DNA of 20,461 bases from Chlamydomonas sphaeroides (Eukaryota; Chlorophyta; Chlorophyceae; Chlamydomonadales; Chlamydomonadaceae). A program made the position numbers and the translations under genes. The stretch lies in NCBI GenBank assembly GCA_001662425.1, contig BDDC01000377.1, positions 44,063-64,523 on the forward strand. The letters are read 5' to 3'. A model generated the notes under the pieces. That model was not told the origin of the DNA. It worked only from the letters and a program-made list of their open reading frames with translations, and made no database searches. Positions 11,203 through 20,461 of the stretch are shown piece after piece (the stretch's first letter is position 1; each line of letters starts with the position of its first letter).

Positions 11203-13107
11203 ATGGACACCCGCTCCTCCGACATCTCCCAGCAGCTGACTACCGGAGGCGGCATGGGCGTGGGCCTGGGCAGCATCCCCGGCGACAGCGCCGTCAGCAC
11301 CACCTCCGTCACCACAGGCAAGCAGCACCTGCGGCGGGCAACGCCACGCGGCAGGGCGGTGCCGGGCGCCGGTCGGTCATCGGCGCGGCCGCGCAGCAAG
11401 TGGAGCCCTGCCGCGGCGAGCCGCGGCGCTGACGAGTCGACATCACAGCTCAGCATAGGCATAAGGCCGGCCCGCTCGACCGCTCGCTGCTGGCAGCAGG
11501 GCCCCCGCCAGCCTCCGCGGCTGCCGCCCCGCGTACTGCGTGCTGCCGCCCACGCCCCCGTTCCCCCGGCCGCGCCCTCCCCCATTCTTCTGCCTGTTTG
11601 CCCTCAATTCTCCTCCCCTCCCTCCGCCAGCCGTGGACCCCGCCACTGGCGTCCCCGTCACCACCTACGCCACCTACACTGCGGGGGTGGTGCCCGCCAG
11701 CAGCGTGGGTGTGGAGGGGGGGAGGGGCGGCAGGGATGGCGAGGGCCGAGGGCGAGGGCGAGGGCCGAGGGCGGCAGCGAGATTGGCGAGCAGCGGAATG
11801 GCGAGTGGGAAGGAGCTGGAGGCAGCCAGGCAGGGCGGGGCAGGGCAGGGCGGGGTGCGGGAGCGGGAGCGGACACCAGCCGTACCGCAGCCTGGCTGGG
11901 CCGACCCACCGCCCCTGCCGCCTCCGCTCGCCCCTCCGTTCCCCACTCCCTGCAGGATGACGGCCTGACCGCCGGGTACGCCACGTACCAGACCTACACC
12001 ACCACCACGGTGAGGGGAGGGGAGGGGAGGGGAGGGGAAAACGGGATGCGGAAGGGCCTGTGCGGCGGCCTGCCGGAGAGGCCCCCAAGCCCAGGGCGCC
12101 GGCCGCTACCGGCTACGGCCGCCTCGCGCTGCATCCGCCCCCTCCCCGGGCCCCGCCATGCTTGGCGGCGAGCGACGTGCTGGACGGCCGCGATCCGGTT
12201 GCCTGCGCCCGTGCCCCGCGGCAGCCCCGGCGAGCGCCTGCAGCCAGCTCCAGCGAGCGCGCCCGAGCAGCGCCAGCCTCCTTTGCCTTCGCTCGCTGCA
12301 TGCCCGGTATGCGGTGGCCTATGTGGGCCGCATGACTAGGTGGGCCATGGGGCCGCCTAGGCAGGCGGGTGTGCAGCGCGACATTGCCAGCGTATCGCAC
12401 AGGACAGCTGGGGCTCCCGCTGCCGCCAGTCTGGGCGAGGGCCCACGCGGCGCTGACCACGCCCATGCAGCGGGTCATGGGCGGGGCCATTGGTGGACAT
12501 GGAGTGGCCGACATAGAGCACCCATGCGGAAGCAACTGGAATTGCGCACCACACCACCTCATCACACTGCGCAGGTGGCCGACAGACACCGCGGCAGCAA
12601 GCTCCCAGCCACCACACGGCGTGCCGGCTCTCCACCCCTCCTCCGCTGCACCCCTCCACCCCTCCACCCCTCCGCCCCTGCACCCCTCCGCCGCCCCTCC
12701 CGCACCAGCAGGTTGGCATCTCCACCGACATGGTCTCCGGCGGCGGCGGCGGCGGCGGCCGCGGCGTCGATATCACCGACGTCACAGACGCCGAGCTGGT
12801 CGGCGGCGGCGAGTTGGACGACGACGACTATGAAGACGAAGGCGAGGACATCGATGACGGCATGATGCAGGCGGCCGCTGGCGGCGGCGGAGGAGGCCGG
12901 GACGCGAGCGACATGGCCGGCGGCAGCGGCGAGAAGGTGTCGGCGGGTGATGTGGGCATGGGCGGCATGGAGACGGCGGCGGCGGCGGACATGGGCGGCG
13001 AAATCGGCGGCGGCGGCATGGGCGGCGGCATGGGCACGGGCGGGGGCGACGACGACGTGGGCGCCGTGCCCATGTCGGCGGGCGGTGGGCAGGAGCGGGG
13101 GATGTGA
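11203..13107 (+). CDS. Orphan Thr/Tyr- and Gly/Asp-rich protein
   Basis: The exons are 11203-11317, 11631-11704, 11956-12009 and 12712-13107, giving about 212 residues with a TGA stop. I do not recognise the family. The N-terminal half (about 1-81) is rich in Thr, Ser and Gly and holds two related motifs, TTYATYTAGVV and GYATYQTYTTTT, on separate exons. The C-terminal half is poly-Gly, then a strongly acidic block (DDDDYEDEGEDIDD), then Met/Gly/Ala-rich repeats. There is no signal peptide or membrane segment. Exon 1 lacks a usable GT donor; ACAG followed by GCAAGC gives a GC-AG intron that joins exon 2 in frame. The exon 4 acceptor is a CAGCAG tandem, so one Gln may be included or skipped. 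The last intron is 702 bp and could hide another exon. The poly(A) signal at 13393 supports the orientation and end. Confidence 0.65.
11318..11630 (+). other. Apparent GC-AG intron
   Basis: The intron begins GCAAGC after ACAG and ends CTCCGCCAG. The surrounding six bases fit the donor consensus except for T to C at position 2, which is the usual form of rare GC-AG introns. Removing it joins a phase-1 codon (G plus CC, Ala) and keeps the frame open. Confidence 0.65.
12648..12707 (+). repeat. CCCCTCCA pyrimidine-rich repeat before an acceptor
   Basis: Imperfect 8-9 bp units of CACCCCTCC run up to the tandem acceptor of exon 4 in the orphan gene. The tract probably serves as the polypyrimidine tract of the 702-bp intron. 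Confidence 0.6.
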
Positions 13108-14279
13108 GGGGAGCAGCAGCATGTGAGGTGGGCGGTTCGCGTCGGTAGGAAAGAAGGGCAGGCTGGAGGGCAGTGCGGGTGCGGTTGGCGTGGTGGGTGG
13201 TGCAGACACGCGTGGTTGGGGCTCCAGCTAGCGATGGTAGGAGCGCGGTAGCGCCACGGCCGGACTTGGGTCGAGTGGATGGACCCAAAAGGGCCTCCTG
13301 GGGTGGACGGTGTGTGTTCAAACGGAACTTTGCTTTGATGTTGGATATTGCCACTCTTACGGATACAGCCATGCCGTCGGCGAGGCCAAGGCTGTAAGCA
13401 GCCTGCGGCGTGTCAGCCACGAGCCGTGCAAGCGCCCGCGCATGCTGTGCTGCCTCGTATCCGCCAGCGAGACACAGTCGCGTTGCCGAGCAAGCCGCCC
13501 TCGAACGAGCCCCGCTGCCCCACAGCCCGGCACCGGGGGTAACTACGGGTGGCTGGGCGCACGCGCGGGCCCGCGCAGCAGGTGGGAAGAGCTACGGGCC
13601 GGCGAGCCCGCTGCGCTTGCGACAAGCCTGGTGATGCCCGGGCGGTGCAGGCATCGCGTTGTGGCCAGCGGCAGTACCCGTGTCGACCCGCGGGGCGCAG
13701 GTGTCTCGGATGAGGAATAAGGGCCTACACGGTGGGCGGCGACGCGCGCGCCGGCTGGGACGTGGCGCAGGCGCAGATAGCGCAACGCCGCACGCCTGGC
13801 GCAGGGCAAGGGCATCTGCGCTGCTCTCCTGGGCTGGTAGCGGCTGCGGCTGCTTGTGTGAGGGCCAACTGCGGTGGCGATGGTGTGGCGGGGTGTGGCG
13901 GCGCCCGGGTCCTCACCCGCGTCAACCCGGGTGGCGACCCAGGGGCAGCACGTGGCTAGGCGCTCTCGGGCCATCCGGCTATGGCTGCTGCGGCGGCGGG
14001 CACAGGGCCGGGCTGGCGTTGTGGGACGTTGCTTGTGGAGCGGTGTGTTGCACACGTGTGCTGCGGCCCTGGCCTTTCTTGGAGTGGCCGCCGCCCGCCC
14101 CGCCTGCCGCGCAGCTGTGAGCCCGGCTCGATCATGCCTTCCACCACCCTCGCTAGCGCCACAAACTGCGACGAGCGAGCACCGGCCTCACCTACCAACC
14201 GCCCCACTCTCGCCACCCGTTAACCGCTTTCCGAAGCTACCCGCCTTCAACGGCTCACCACCTCACACAGCATCCAGCT
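13108..14279 (+). other. 3' UTR of orphan gene, then intergenic DNA
   Basis: About the first 300 bases after the TGA stop should be 3' UTR, ending just past the TGTAA at 13393. From there to 14279 I see no gene: open frames on both strands are Arg/Ala-rich and lack domains or splice support. The final part must hold the promoter and leader of the secreted-protein gene. No clear TATA box is visible. Confidence 0.5.
13393..13397 (+). terminator. TGTAA polyadenylation signal of the orphan gene
   Basis: TGTAA is the volvocine poly(A) signal. This copy lies 286 bp after the stop codon of the orphan gene on the same strand, a normal 3' UTR length. Cleavage would be expected 10-20 bases downstream. 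Confidence 0.65.
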
Positions 14280-16197
14280 ATGCCGCTAGCGCACCCGCCC
14301 GCCGCCTCACTCCTGCTGCTGCACCGGCCCAGCCTGGCGCCGCTCATGCTGCTGCTGCTGCTCCTGGGAGCCGCCAGCCCCGCCGCCGCGCTCCCCGACT
14401 ACTGGCTACAGATGCCGGCGGCGGGCGCCGACTGCTCCTCGCACCCGTCGGGCCCCATCGCAGGAGCGCCCCACGGCAGCCCCATGGTCGACAGGTATGG
14501 CCGAGGCAGGTGGAAGGCGTTCCCCGGCTGGGTCCTCGGCGCAAGCAAGGACGTTATGGTGTAGCAGCAGGGTCGCACCGCAGCTGCCCAGAGCGCGGGC
14601 CGGGCCGTGGGGCCCGCCGCCCTGGCGTCACCCACGCGCTCCTCCTCTTGCCCTTCCTCTTCCTGCCCTTCCTCCTGCTGCCCCTCCTCCTGCTGCCCTG
14701 CGTGCCTCCTACCGCCGCAGCGCCATCGCCATCTCGCTGCTGGCCGCCGACGGCAGCCAGCAGCAGCGCGCTTGCCCGGGTGACGACTACACACTGCGCG
14801 TGGGTCAAGGGCCGCACAAGCCTAGCTGAGGCGGGTGGGCGCCCGCACGGACGTCACCCCACACGCCACGTGAAAAGCCTCGCCAACTCCACGGCTGGGG
14901 CCAACACCGTACGGTAGCCCGCCGTCCTCCCCTCGCGGCTCACGCTTGCCCAGTACGCGTGCGTTCAATTTAATGGAAAGTCATCATTGACACGTATGTG
15001 TTTCGCGGCCTCCTTCCACCAGGTGTCCTTTCCGCAGCCCCGCCGCGCACTGCTGACGGCCTCGCTGGGGTCGCTGTCCGGGGGCGGCGGCAGCGCCACT
15101 CTGGACCCCAACTGGTGGGGCCGCTGAGGCCGCGGCTCTTGGTTGAACATGCATGGGTTCGCTGGGCCGGGGGCTGTCTGGCCAGAGCGTGGCTGCGGGT
15201 TGCGTCTGGTCACGCAGAGGCTGCGGCCACGCTCGCCGCCTGCTGCGGCCCGGGCCGCTGCACTCTACACCCCGTCGTGCACCCAGCCCACGCAGCACGC
15301 GCCCTGTCTCCCGGCCCTTTCCCCCCCAGCCCCAACCGACTGCTGCTGGGCGCCTCCTCCAACCCCTACACGCCCGTCTCGCGGCTGCCGCAGCCCTTGG
15401 AGGCAACGCTGCAGCTGCCCTGCGACACGGGTGCGCGCCGAGCGAGGGGCCGGCCTGGAGCAGCTTCGGGCACGCCTGCGGCCGGCGCCTCCAATTCTGA
15501 CCTCCGCCTCCGCGTCCGCCCTAGCCCTGTGCCTGTCCCTGCGCTGCCCCGCAGGCTCCTCGTCGCAGCTGCTGCTGGCCGTGACCAGCGCCGCCATGCC
15601 GCTCATCCGCTGGCGCAACGCCACCCTGTCGCTGCCGCTCGACCCGGACTGCGCGGCGCTGCGATGTGGGTCCCAGCCGTCGGGGCTGCTGACTCAGCCC
15701 GGCCTTCAAAGCTGGCCGGCGGGGCTGGGTCCGGACGGCTGTGTGGTGGGCTCTCACCCGTGAGGCCTCCAACGTGTTGGTGCCTGTGTCAGCAGCGGGG
15801 CATGTCGCGGCGTCGTGAAAGCGGGTGTGGGCCGAGCCCGGCATGCGTGGAGTTTCCCGCACGTCAAGCTTTGGGCAGCGTCCGTGGCCCTGGCGGAAAG
15901 GTAACGCCACGGCCCCTGCCGTGCGCCGTCCCATAACCCGCAGGCGGCTTCCGGTCACAAGATGACTCGCCGCCGCCGTCTGCCCCGCCGCTGGGTGCAC
16001 CAGTGGCTCGATCGCCTCGAGCGGCGCCGCCTGCCCGCCGTGCGCCGCCCCCCCGCCGTGCGCCGCCTCCCGCACACGACATCACAGTACCACCATCTGC
16101 CGGCCGTGGAAGGGCCATGCCGCCTCCCAGCCGCGGCCACAGTGCTACGCCTCCCAGCCGCGGCCGCAGCGCGCCGCCGCCGCGGCGGCGCGGCTAG
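14280..16197 (+). CDS. Secreted six-cysteine protein with basic Pro-rich tail
   Basis: The exons are 14280-14494, 14721-14799, 15023-15114, 15330-15430, 15555-15665 and 15944-16197. All introns are GT-AG, phases match, and the protein is 283 residues with a TAG stop. The N-terminus is a signal peptide: a Leu-rich core LMLLLLLLG (about 22-30), then AASPAAA near a cleavage site around residue 37. The mature domain has six Cys (52, 90, 129, 160, 195, 200), suggesting three disulfides, plus a DCSSHPSG motif, a CPGDDYTLRV strand and one N-glycosylation sequon (N184). The layout loosely resembles the Reeler fold (early Cys, then PG-x-Y-x-V strand), but this is only a guess. Residues 201-283 are a Pro/Arg/Ser tail with repeats such as RRAPPP and PPSRG, plausible for binding the glycoprotein cell wall. 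It is likely an extracellular or wall protein; its exact role is unknown. Confidence 0.78.
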
Positions 16198-16626
16198 GTG
16201 CGTCCGGTCAGCTTGCGGCTTCTTCCGGCTGGTCCTACAAGCCTAGCTCACTAGTTATCTCTTGATGCAAAGTGGGATTTGGAGAACGAGCGTCAGGAAA
16301 AGGCAAGAGGAAGAGGAGGCTGAGGAGGACCGGGGTGCGTGCGCCAAGGGGCTAGCCCGTGGGCCGTCACGTCCTGCTTTGCTGCGGCCTGCTGCGGTCG
16401 TATTGGCGGCAGGGAGCGGAGACTGAGACTACGCAAGGTGTTCATGGTGCTGGAATATGGTGACACGTTGCTGCAGTGTGCCCCGGACTTGTGCGGGGAA
16501 CGGGGCGGAACGGGCGGGAAACCCCTCATGCGACACGCGGCGAACACGCCGAACCCTGGTTGGGTCCAGGTTATCGTTCTCATTCCCCGACGACTACTGG
16601 CGCTGTATGTTGACGCAAAGGTCGCC

Positions 16627-16633
16627 TATTTAA
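16627..16633 (+). promoter_or_regulatory. TATA-like element upstream of Pumilio
   Basis: TATTTAA lies about 150 bp before the Pumilio ATG in an AT-richer pocket. If it acts as a TATA box, transcription would begin near 16660 and the leader would include the short upstream ORF at 16737. Confidence 0.35.
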
Positions 16634-16736
16634 TCATTCCGCTGCTCCGAGTTACACCCGACCGAAGCATCTCAGGCGCACGCTTGCGCACGCGGAGTAA
16701 CAAGCGCGCTTCCGGCCTGGGGACTAGGGTGAATAG

Positions 16737-16760
16737 ATGAGCATGAACACCACCTCTTGA
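16737..16760 (+). other. Upstream ORF in Pumilio leader
   Basis: A seven-codon ORF (MSMNTTS, stop) ends 21 bases before the Pumilio start and is in frame with it. Its TGA is also the stop that bounds the main reading frame. It could lower translation of the main ORF if the leader begins upstream of it. Confidence 0.4.
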
Positions 16761-16781
16761 GGAAGCAGCCGATTGCCCAGG

Positions 16782-19542
16782 ATGTTCGCGGGAGCTCGGC
16801 CTCCCGGGCCAGATGGCGCTTGGTAAGGACCGCGGAGGTGTCAGTCGCCATGGCCTGATGCCTGCCATATGCGCGTCTGCCGCCTGACTTGCCGGCGTGA
16901 TGGCTTCAGGGGCGACGCCTACGCAGCCGACAAGGAGCTGACGAGGTTGCTGGAGGAAATCCCCCGCGCTGTATCAGCTCCACCCCACCTGACGGAGCGC
17001 TGGGGCGTGGTGCGCGAAAGGCCGGCTGCGGGTTCGATTGTCCGCGAGGCCGCCGAAAGTGTCAGCTCAGCGTTCCCTGTCTTGCCCTGCGACCATAGAC
17101 TGCTTAACTTATTGCATAGGACGCGCATCGCGTTTTAGGCCGCCGGGCGTGTCTCGGCGCGTTCGCGACCATCCGCAGCGTTTGGCCGCTTACAGCGCAC
17201 CTACGTCGCAATTATGACAACGACGTTTCAGCAGTTGCCATAGCTAGGAACCCCCCAAACTGACCCGTCGCTACCGCTGACCTGCCGTGCCGTCAGAACC
17301 CCGACGCTGGCCTGGACCCGAACGCCCGCGCTACGCCACTCGGCCAGCACCTCGGCGACATCCGCTTCGATGAGGACTATGCGCGCTTCTACGAGATGTA
17401 CTCGGGCCAGCGCAAGCTGCCGCCGCCCGTGGAGAACCGCACTTTGTATCAGGACGTGCCGGGCCTGTTCCCGTCGCGCTTGCAACAACAGCTGGGCGCC
17501 GCTGGCGCTCAGATCCTATCACGGGGCGTGACGCCAGGTGCGCGCCCTCCCCCTGCCCAGACGGGCTTCTTACTCGGCACTGGGAGCCTCGCCGCCCTGC
17601 CAGCACCCGGCTGTCCAACCCAAACGCGTCTCCTCCTGCAGGCCTGGACATGATTGACGAGCAGGGCCCGGCTCAGGACATGGCCGCCCTGCACGAGGGC
17701 ATGATGCAGGCCTTCCAGCAGCTCAGTGAGTCCATGGGGCCCACAGCACCAGCCTCGCAGGCCGCGTTGCCAGCACGGCAGCCGCTGAGCCGAGTCCCGG
17801 TGTTACTCCAGTTGGGCCCCCCACCGAGACCCCTCCGCTTACCTCCCGCCCGCCGTCCGTCCATCTGCCTGCCGTACCAGGCGTGGTTCGTGGGCAGTCA
17901 CCCATGCCCGGCCACCTCAATGGCGTCTCGCCGCACGGCTCCAAGCCGGGCACGCCCTCGCCACTCGACGGTGAGCCGCACTGTGCACCGACGCTTGCGA
18001 CCAAGCCGGGGGCGCCCCAGTGCTCACCGCCCATGGCCAACGCCCCACGCTGCCTGTCGCCCGCGCCGCTGCCGTCCCCCAGTCGCCGCGGCCGCTGCCG
18101 CCGCCGCCGCGGCCTCGGCGCCCAACCCGCTGCTGCTCAACCACCACCACCCGGGGCTGGGGTCCGGCCTCGAAGGTGCGCCGCCACCGCCAGGCTGCCT
18201 GTGCCCTAGCCGGCCCTGGTGAAGCGCGCGCCAGTATGCTTAATGCATGTTCCCAAGGGCACGGCTTGGGTCCAGCCGCAAGCCGGACCGGGCTTCCTGC
18301 CCCACCTTCGGCGCCGGGCCGCCGACCCACAACCATGCCGTCGTACGCGACCCCGCACCCCCGCAGCCATTATGCCCCACGGCAATGGCCTGCACCACCA
18401 CCTGGCTGCCGCCGCGGCGGCCGGCGGCCACGGGGGCCTGCAGGGCGCCAACCACCAGCTCGCTGCGGCCGCCGCGGCCGCCGCCAACCCGCTCGCGCTC
18501 GAGTACCAGGCGGCCTACCAGGCGGCGTACCAGGCGGCGCTGGTGCAGACGCAGCAGCAGCTTCTCCTGGGGCAGCAGCCGGGTGCGTCGGGGCTGCGCT
18601 GTGGGGGACACTCGCGGGCGCGGCGCCCGAAGGGCATGCCGGCTGTTGGGGAGGAGGACGCCACGTCTTGGCGCTGCTGTCCCTGGTTGTGGCTGACGCC
18701 ATGCTGCCCGCGTGCCCGGGTCCTGCAACCGGCCCCGCAGTCAACCAGCTGGCTGCGGCGGCTCAGTTTATGCCAGGGGGCGGCTTCTACCCGGGAGGGC
18801 CGGTGTCGGCCGCGGCCGCCGCGGCGGCTGCGGCCGCCGCCGCGGCAGCTGTAGCAGCAGGTGCGCGCCAGGGGAACGACCCATGGGTCCGCAGTGCAGG
18901 CGGGGCTGGGCTAGGGGGGGGCTGGCGGCCGTGTCGGTGGACTCGTCGCCCCGTACACACGCAGCCCCTTTCTGTCTTGAGTCCTACCACTCAACCCACC
19001 GTTCACCGGTGCACAACCCGCAGGCGCTGGCCCCGGCGGCATGGGCGGAGGCATGGGCGGGATGCGGATGGGGCACGACTCAGAACAGCTGAAGGGGATG
19101 CGCGGCCGCGACGGCCCGGGGTCGGGCCGCGACCGGGACGGCCACCGCGGGCACATGGGCGGCCGCGACGGGCGGCAGGGCAGCTTCGACGGCCGCGGCG
19201 GGGGGCGCGATCGGCGGGACCACCACGGCCGCGACCACCATCACGACCGCCACCACGGGAGGGACCACCACAGGTGCGGCTGCCGGCCTCTGGCAAGCCC
19301 CAGGTTTAGGGCTGCGTAGGTCCGGCCCATGGCTGGGCTCGGCCACAAGGCGTGAGGCTCGGGGCCCGTCAGGGCTCGGGGCCCGTCGTCCCGAAGGCTG
19401 GGGCCGCAACCAAGCCCAGGCTTGCCGCAGCTTCCTCGATGAGTTGCGTTGGGGAACTTGACTCCACGGCGCCAGACATCGCAATGACGCCTGCTTCCCC
19501 GCCTCGGGTCCCGCCAGGTCCGGCGACCGGCACGGCCCGCAC

Positions 19543-19574
<32 letters not shown>

Positions 19575-20461
19575 CGGCGGCATGTCGGGCGGCGGCCACG
19601 GCGGGCCCGACTCTGAGCACGAGGGCCTGGCTGCGGTGGCGGCCAAGTACGCGAGCCTGGACGATGTGGTGGGGCAGCTCATGTCGGTGGCGCAGGATCA
19701 GAACGGATGCAGGTGGGCGCTGAGGGGGGAAGAGGGGGCAGGGGCAGGGTAGGGAGGGGGTGGGAGTGCGTGCGGTAGCGGTAGGCAGAGAGGGCAGGGC
19801 TGACGCAGCACGGGAAGGGCCGCAGGCGGGTGCGGAGGGATGACAGGCCGGCGAGGGCGTGGGCAAGGCGGACGTGATCGAGTACCCACGCCAGCTTGCG
19901 ACGAATCGTATGGACCTGCTCCCGCCGTGACTCACGCCTCCGTGCTGCGGCTACGGCGGCAAGACGCACAGCACGTGGCGCGAATCGTGGGCCGCTGCGC
20001 TGGCAGTCAGTCCCCCGCCGCTTGTCCTCACACTCCCGTTCCCGGCGCCCGTGCAGGTACCTGCAGCGCAAGTTCGACGAGGGCGGCGCGTCGGCTGTGG
20101 AGAAGGTGCGAGCGGGGCCGGCCCGCGCTCGTGCAACCGTTCAGTCGCGCATACCGTGGCCTGCCGCTTCCGCCGCCCCTTTGATGTACGCACGCCCCTT
20201 CCTTATCTCTCCCTCCCCGCCTTCCTCCCTCCCTGCTCTCCCACCCTGCCTCCCTGCTCTCCCTCCCTCACTCCCTCCGGTCCAGGTGTTCCCCGAGGTG
20301 CTAGCCAACATCGTGGAGCTCATGGTGGACCCCTTTGGCAACTACCTGGTGCAGAAGCTGCTGGACAGGTGCAGCGAGCAGCAGCGGCTCGAGGTGAGGG
20401 GGCGGCAGGGCGGAGGGCGCAGGGAAGGCAGGGAGGGAGGCAGGGGGGGGGGGGGGGGCGG
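16782..20461 (+). CDS. Pumilio/PUF-family RNA-binding protein, 3' end beyond window
   Basis: PUF proteins bind UGUA-type motifs in mRNA 3' UTRs and repress or localise the message. The exons are 16782-16822, 16910-17009, 17297-17537, 17642-17725, 17881-17970, 18083-18175, 18367-18582, 18741-18860, 19024-19273, 19518-19712, 20057-20105 and 20286-20393, 529 codons so far; the next intron runs off the window. Residues 17-42 (DKELTRLLEEIP, then VSAPP) match the start of plant Pumilios (acidic helix, then SGSAPP). Residues around 70-95 (RFDEDYARFYEMY, then KLPPP) match their conserved NPRLPPP block. Residues 186-330 are poly-Ala. Residues 330-411 are Gly/Arg/Asp/His-rich (RDHH repeats). The Pumilio domain starts near 450: repeat 1 has GCRYLQ (C, R, Q) and repeat 2 has GNYLVQK (N, Y, Q). 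These read A and U under the PUF code, as in repeats 1 and 2 of animal PUM1. The end of exon 2 is the least certain border (17006 or 17009). Confidence 0.9.
20443..20458 (+). repeat. Run of 16 G
   Basis: An uninterrupted G run lies in the intron after Pumilio exon 12, preceded by GGGAGG repeats. It is a likely G-quadruplex and a place where read or assembly errors in length are common. Confidence 0.85.

Larger units (their letters stand above)
16198..16781 (+). other. Gap between secreted-protein gene and Pumilio gene
   Basis: This should hold the 3' UTR of the secreted-protein gene and the promoter and leader of the Pumilio gene. No TGTAA is visible; TGTAT near 16603 is a weak variant. Open frames at 16339-16740 (plus) and 16293-16583 (minus) have no recognisable features and are not called. 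Confidence 0.5.

Noticed and set aside
13543..14055. 170-codon minus-strand open frame
   Set aside because: It is Arg/Ala/Pro-rich with no motif and is open on both strands, as expected by chance in DNA of this GC content.
16339..16740. 133-codon plus-strand open frame before Pumilio
   Set aside because: There is no recognisable domain, mixed codon use, and it overlaps the probable promoter and leader of the Pumilio gene.
17020..17060. GGTTCGATT resembling a tRNA B box
   Set aside because: The flanking bases do not form a five-pair T stem, and no acceptor, anticodon or D arm is found nearby; it lies in a Pumilio intron.

Overview
The window looks like nuclear DNA of a volvocine green alga (Chlamydomonas/Volvox type). 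It is very GC-rich. Its genes are split into many short exons by 90-700 bp GT-AG introns, the proteins carry long Ala, Gly, Pro and Ser tracts, and one gene has a TGTAA polyadenylation signal downstream. No bacterial operon, rRNA, tRNA, CRISPR or intact transposon was recognised. All gene models below were built by hand by joining reading frames across splice sites; every exon-exon phase was checked by counting.

Layout: (1) 1-2272, minus strand: a Ser/Thr protein kinase whose 3' end lies beyond the left edge. (2) About 2430-3460: a decayed tandem array of a GC-rich 50-57 bp unit, lying where the kinase promoter should be. (3) 3460-4549: no gene; it probably holds the 3' UTR of the next gene. 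(4) 4550-10385, minus: a nine-exon gene for a 1199-residue protein with two EF-hands near the N-terminus and a huge disordered C-terminal tail. (5) 10386-11202: divergent intergenic region with unusually ordinary base composition. (6) 11203-13107, plus: a four-exon gene for a small Thr/Tyr- then Gly/Asp-rich orphan protein; its first intron appears to be GC-AG. (7) 14280-16197, plus: a six-exon gene for a secreted six-cysteine protein with a basic, Pro-rich tail. (8) 16782 to beyond the right edge, plus: a Pumilio/PUF RNA-binding protein; 12 exons are visible, ending in the second repeat of the Pumilio homology domain.

The five genes do not form an evident pathway. Three are signalling or regulatory (kinase, calcium sensor, mRNA-binding repressor), one is extracellular and one is unknown. 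The most interesting structural points are the Pumilio gene's run of five low-complexity exons that all have symmetric phase 1-1 borders, the EF-hand protein with its 880-residue disordered tail, the kinase's APE-to-APP change, and the non-canonical splice sites of the orphan gene. I did not find a clear new multi-gene system.
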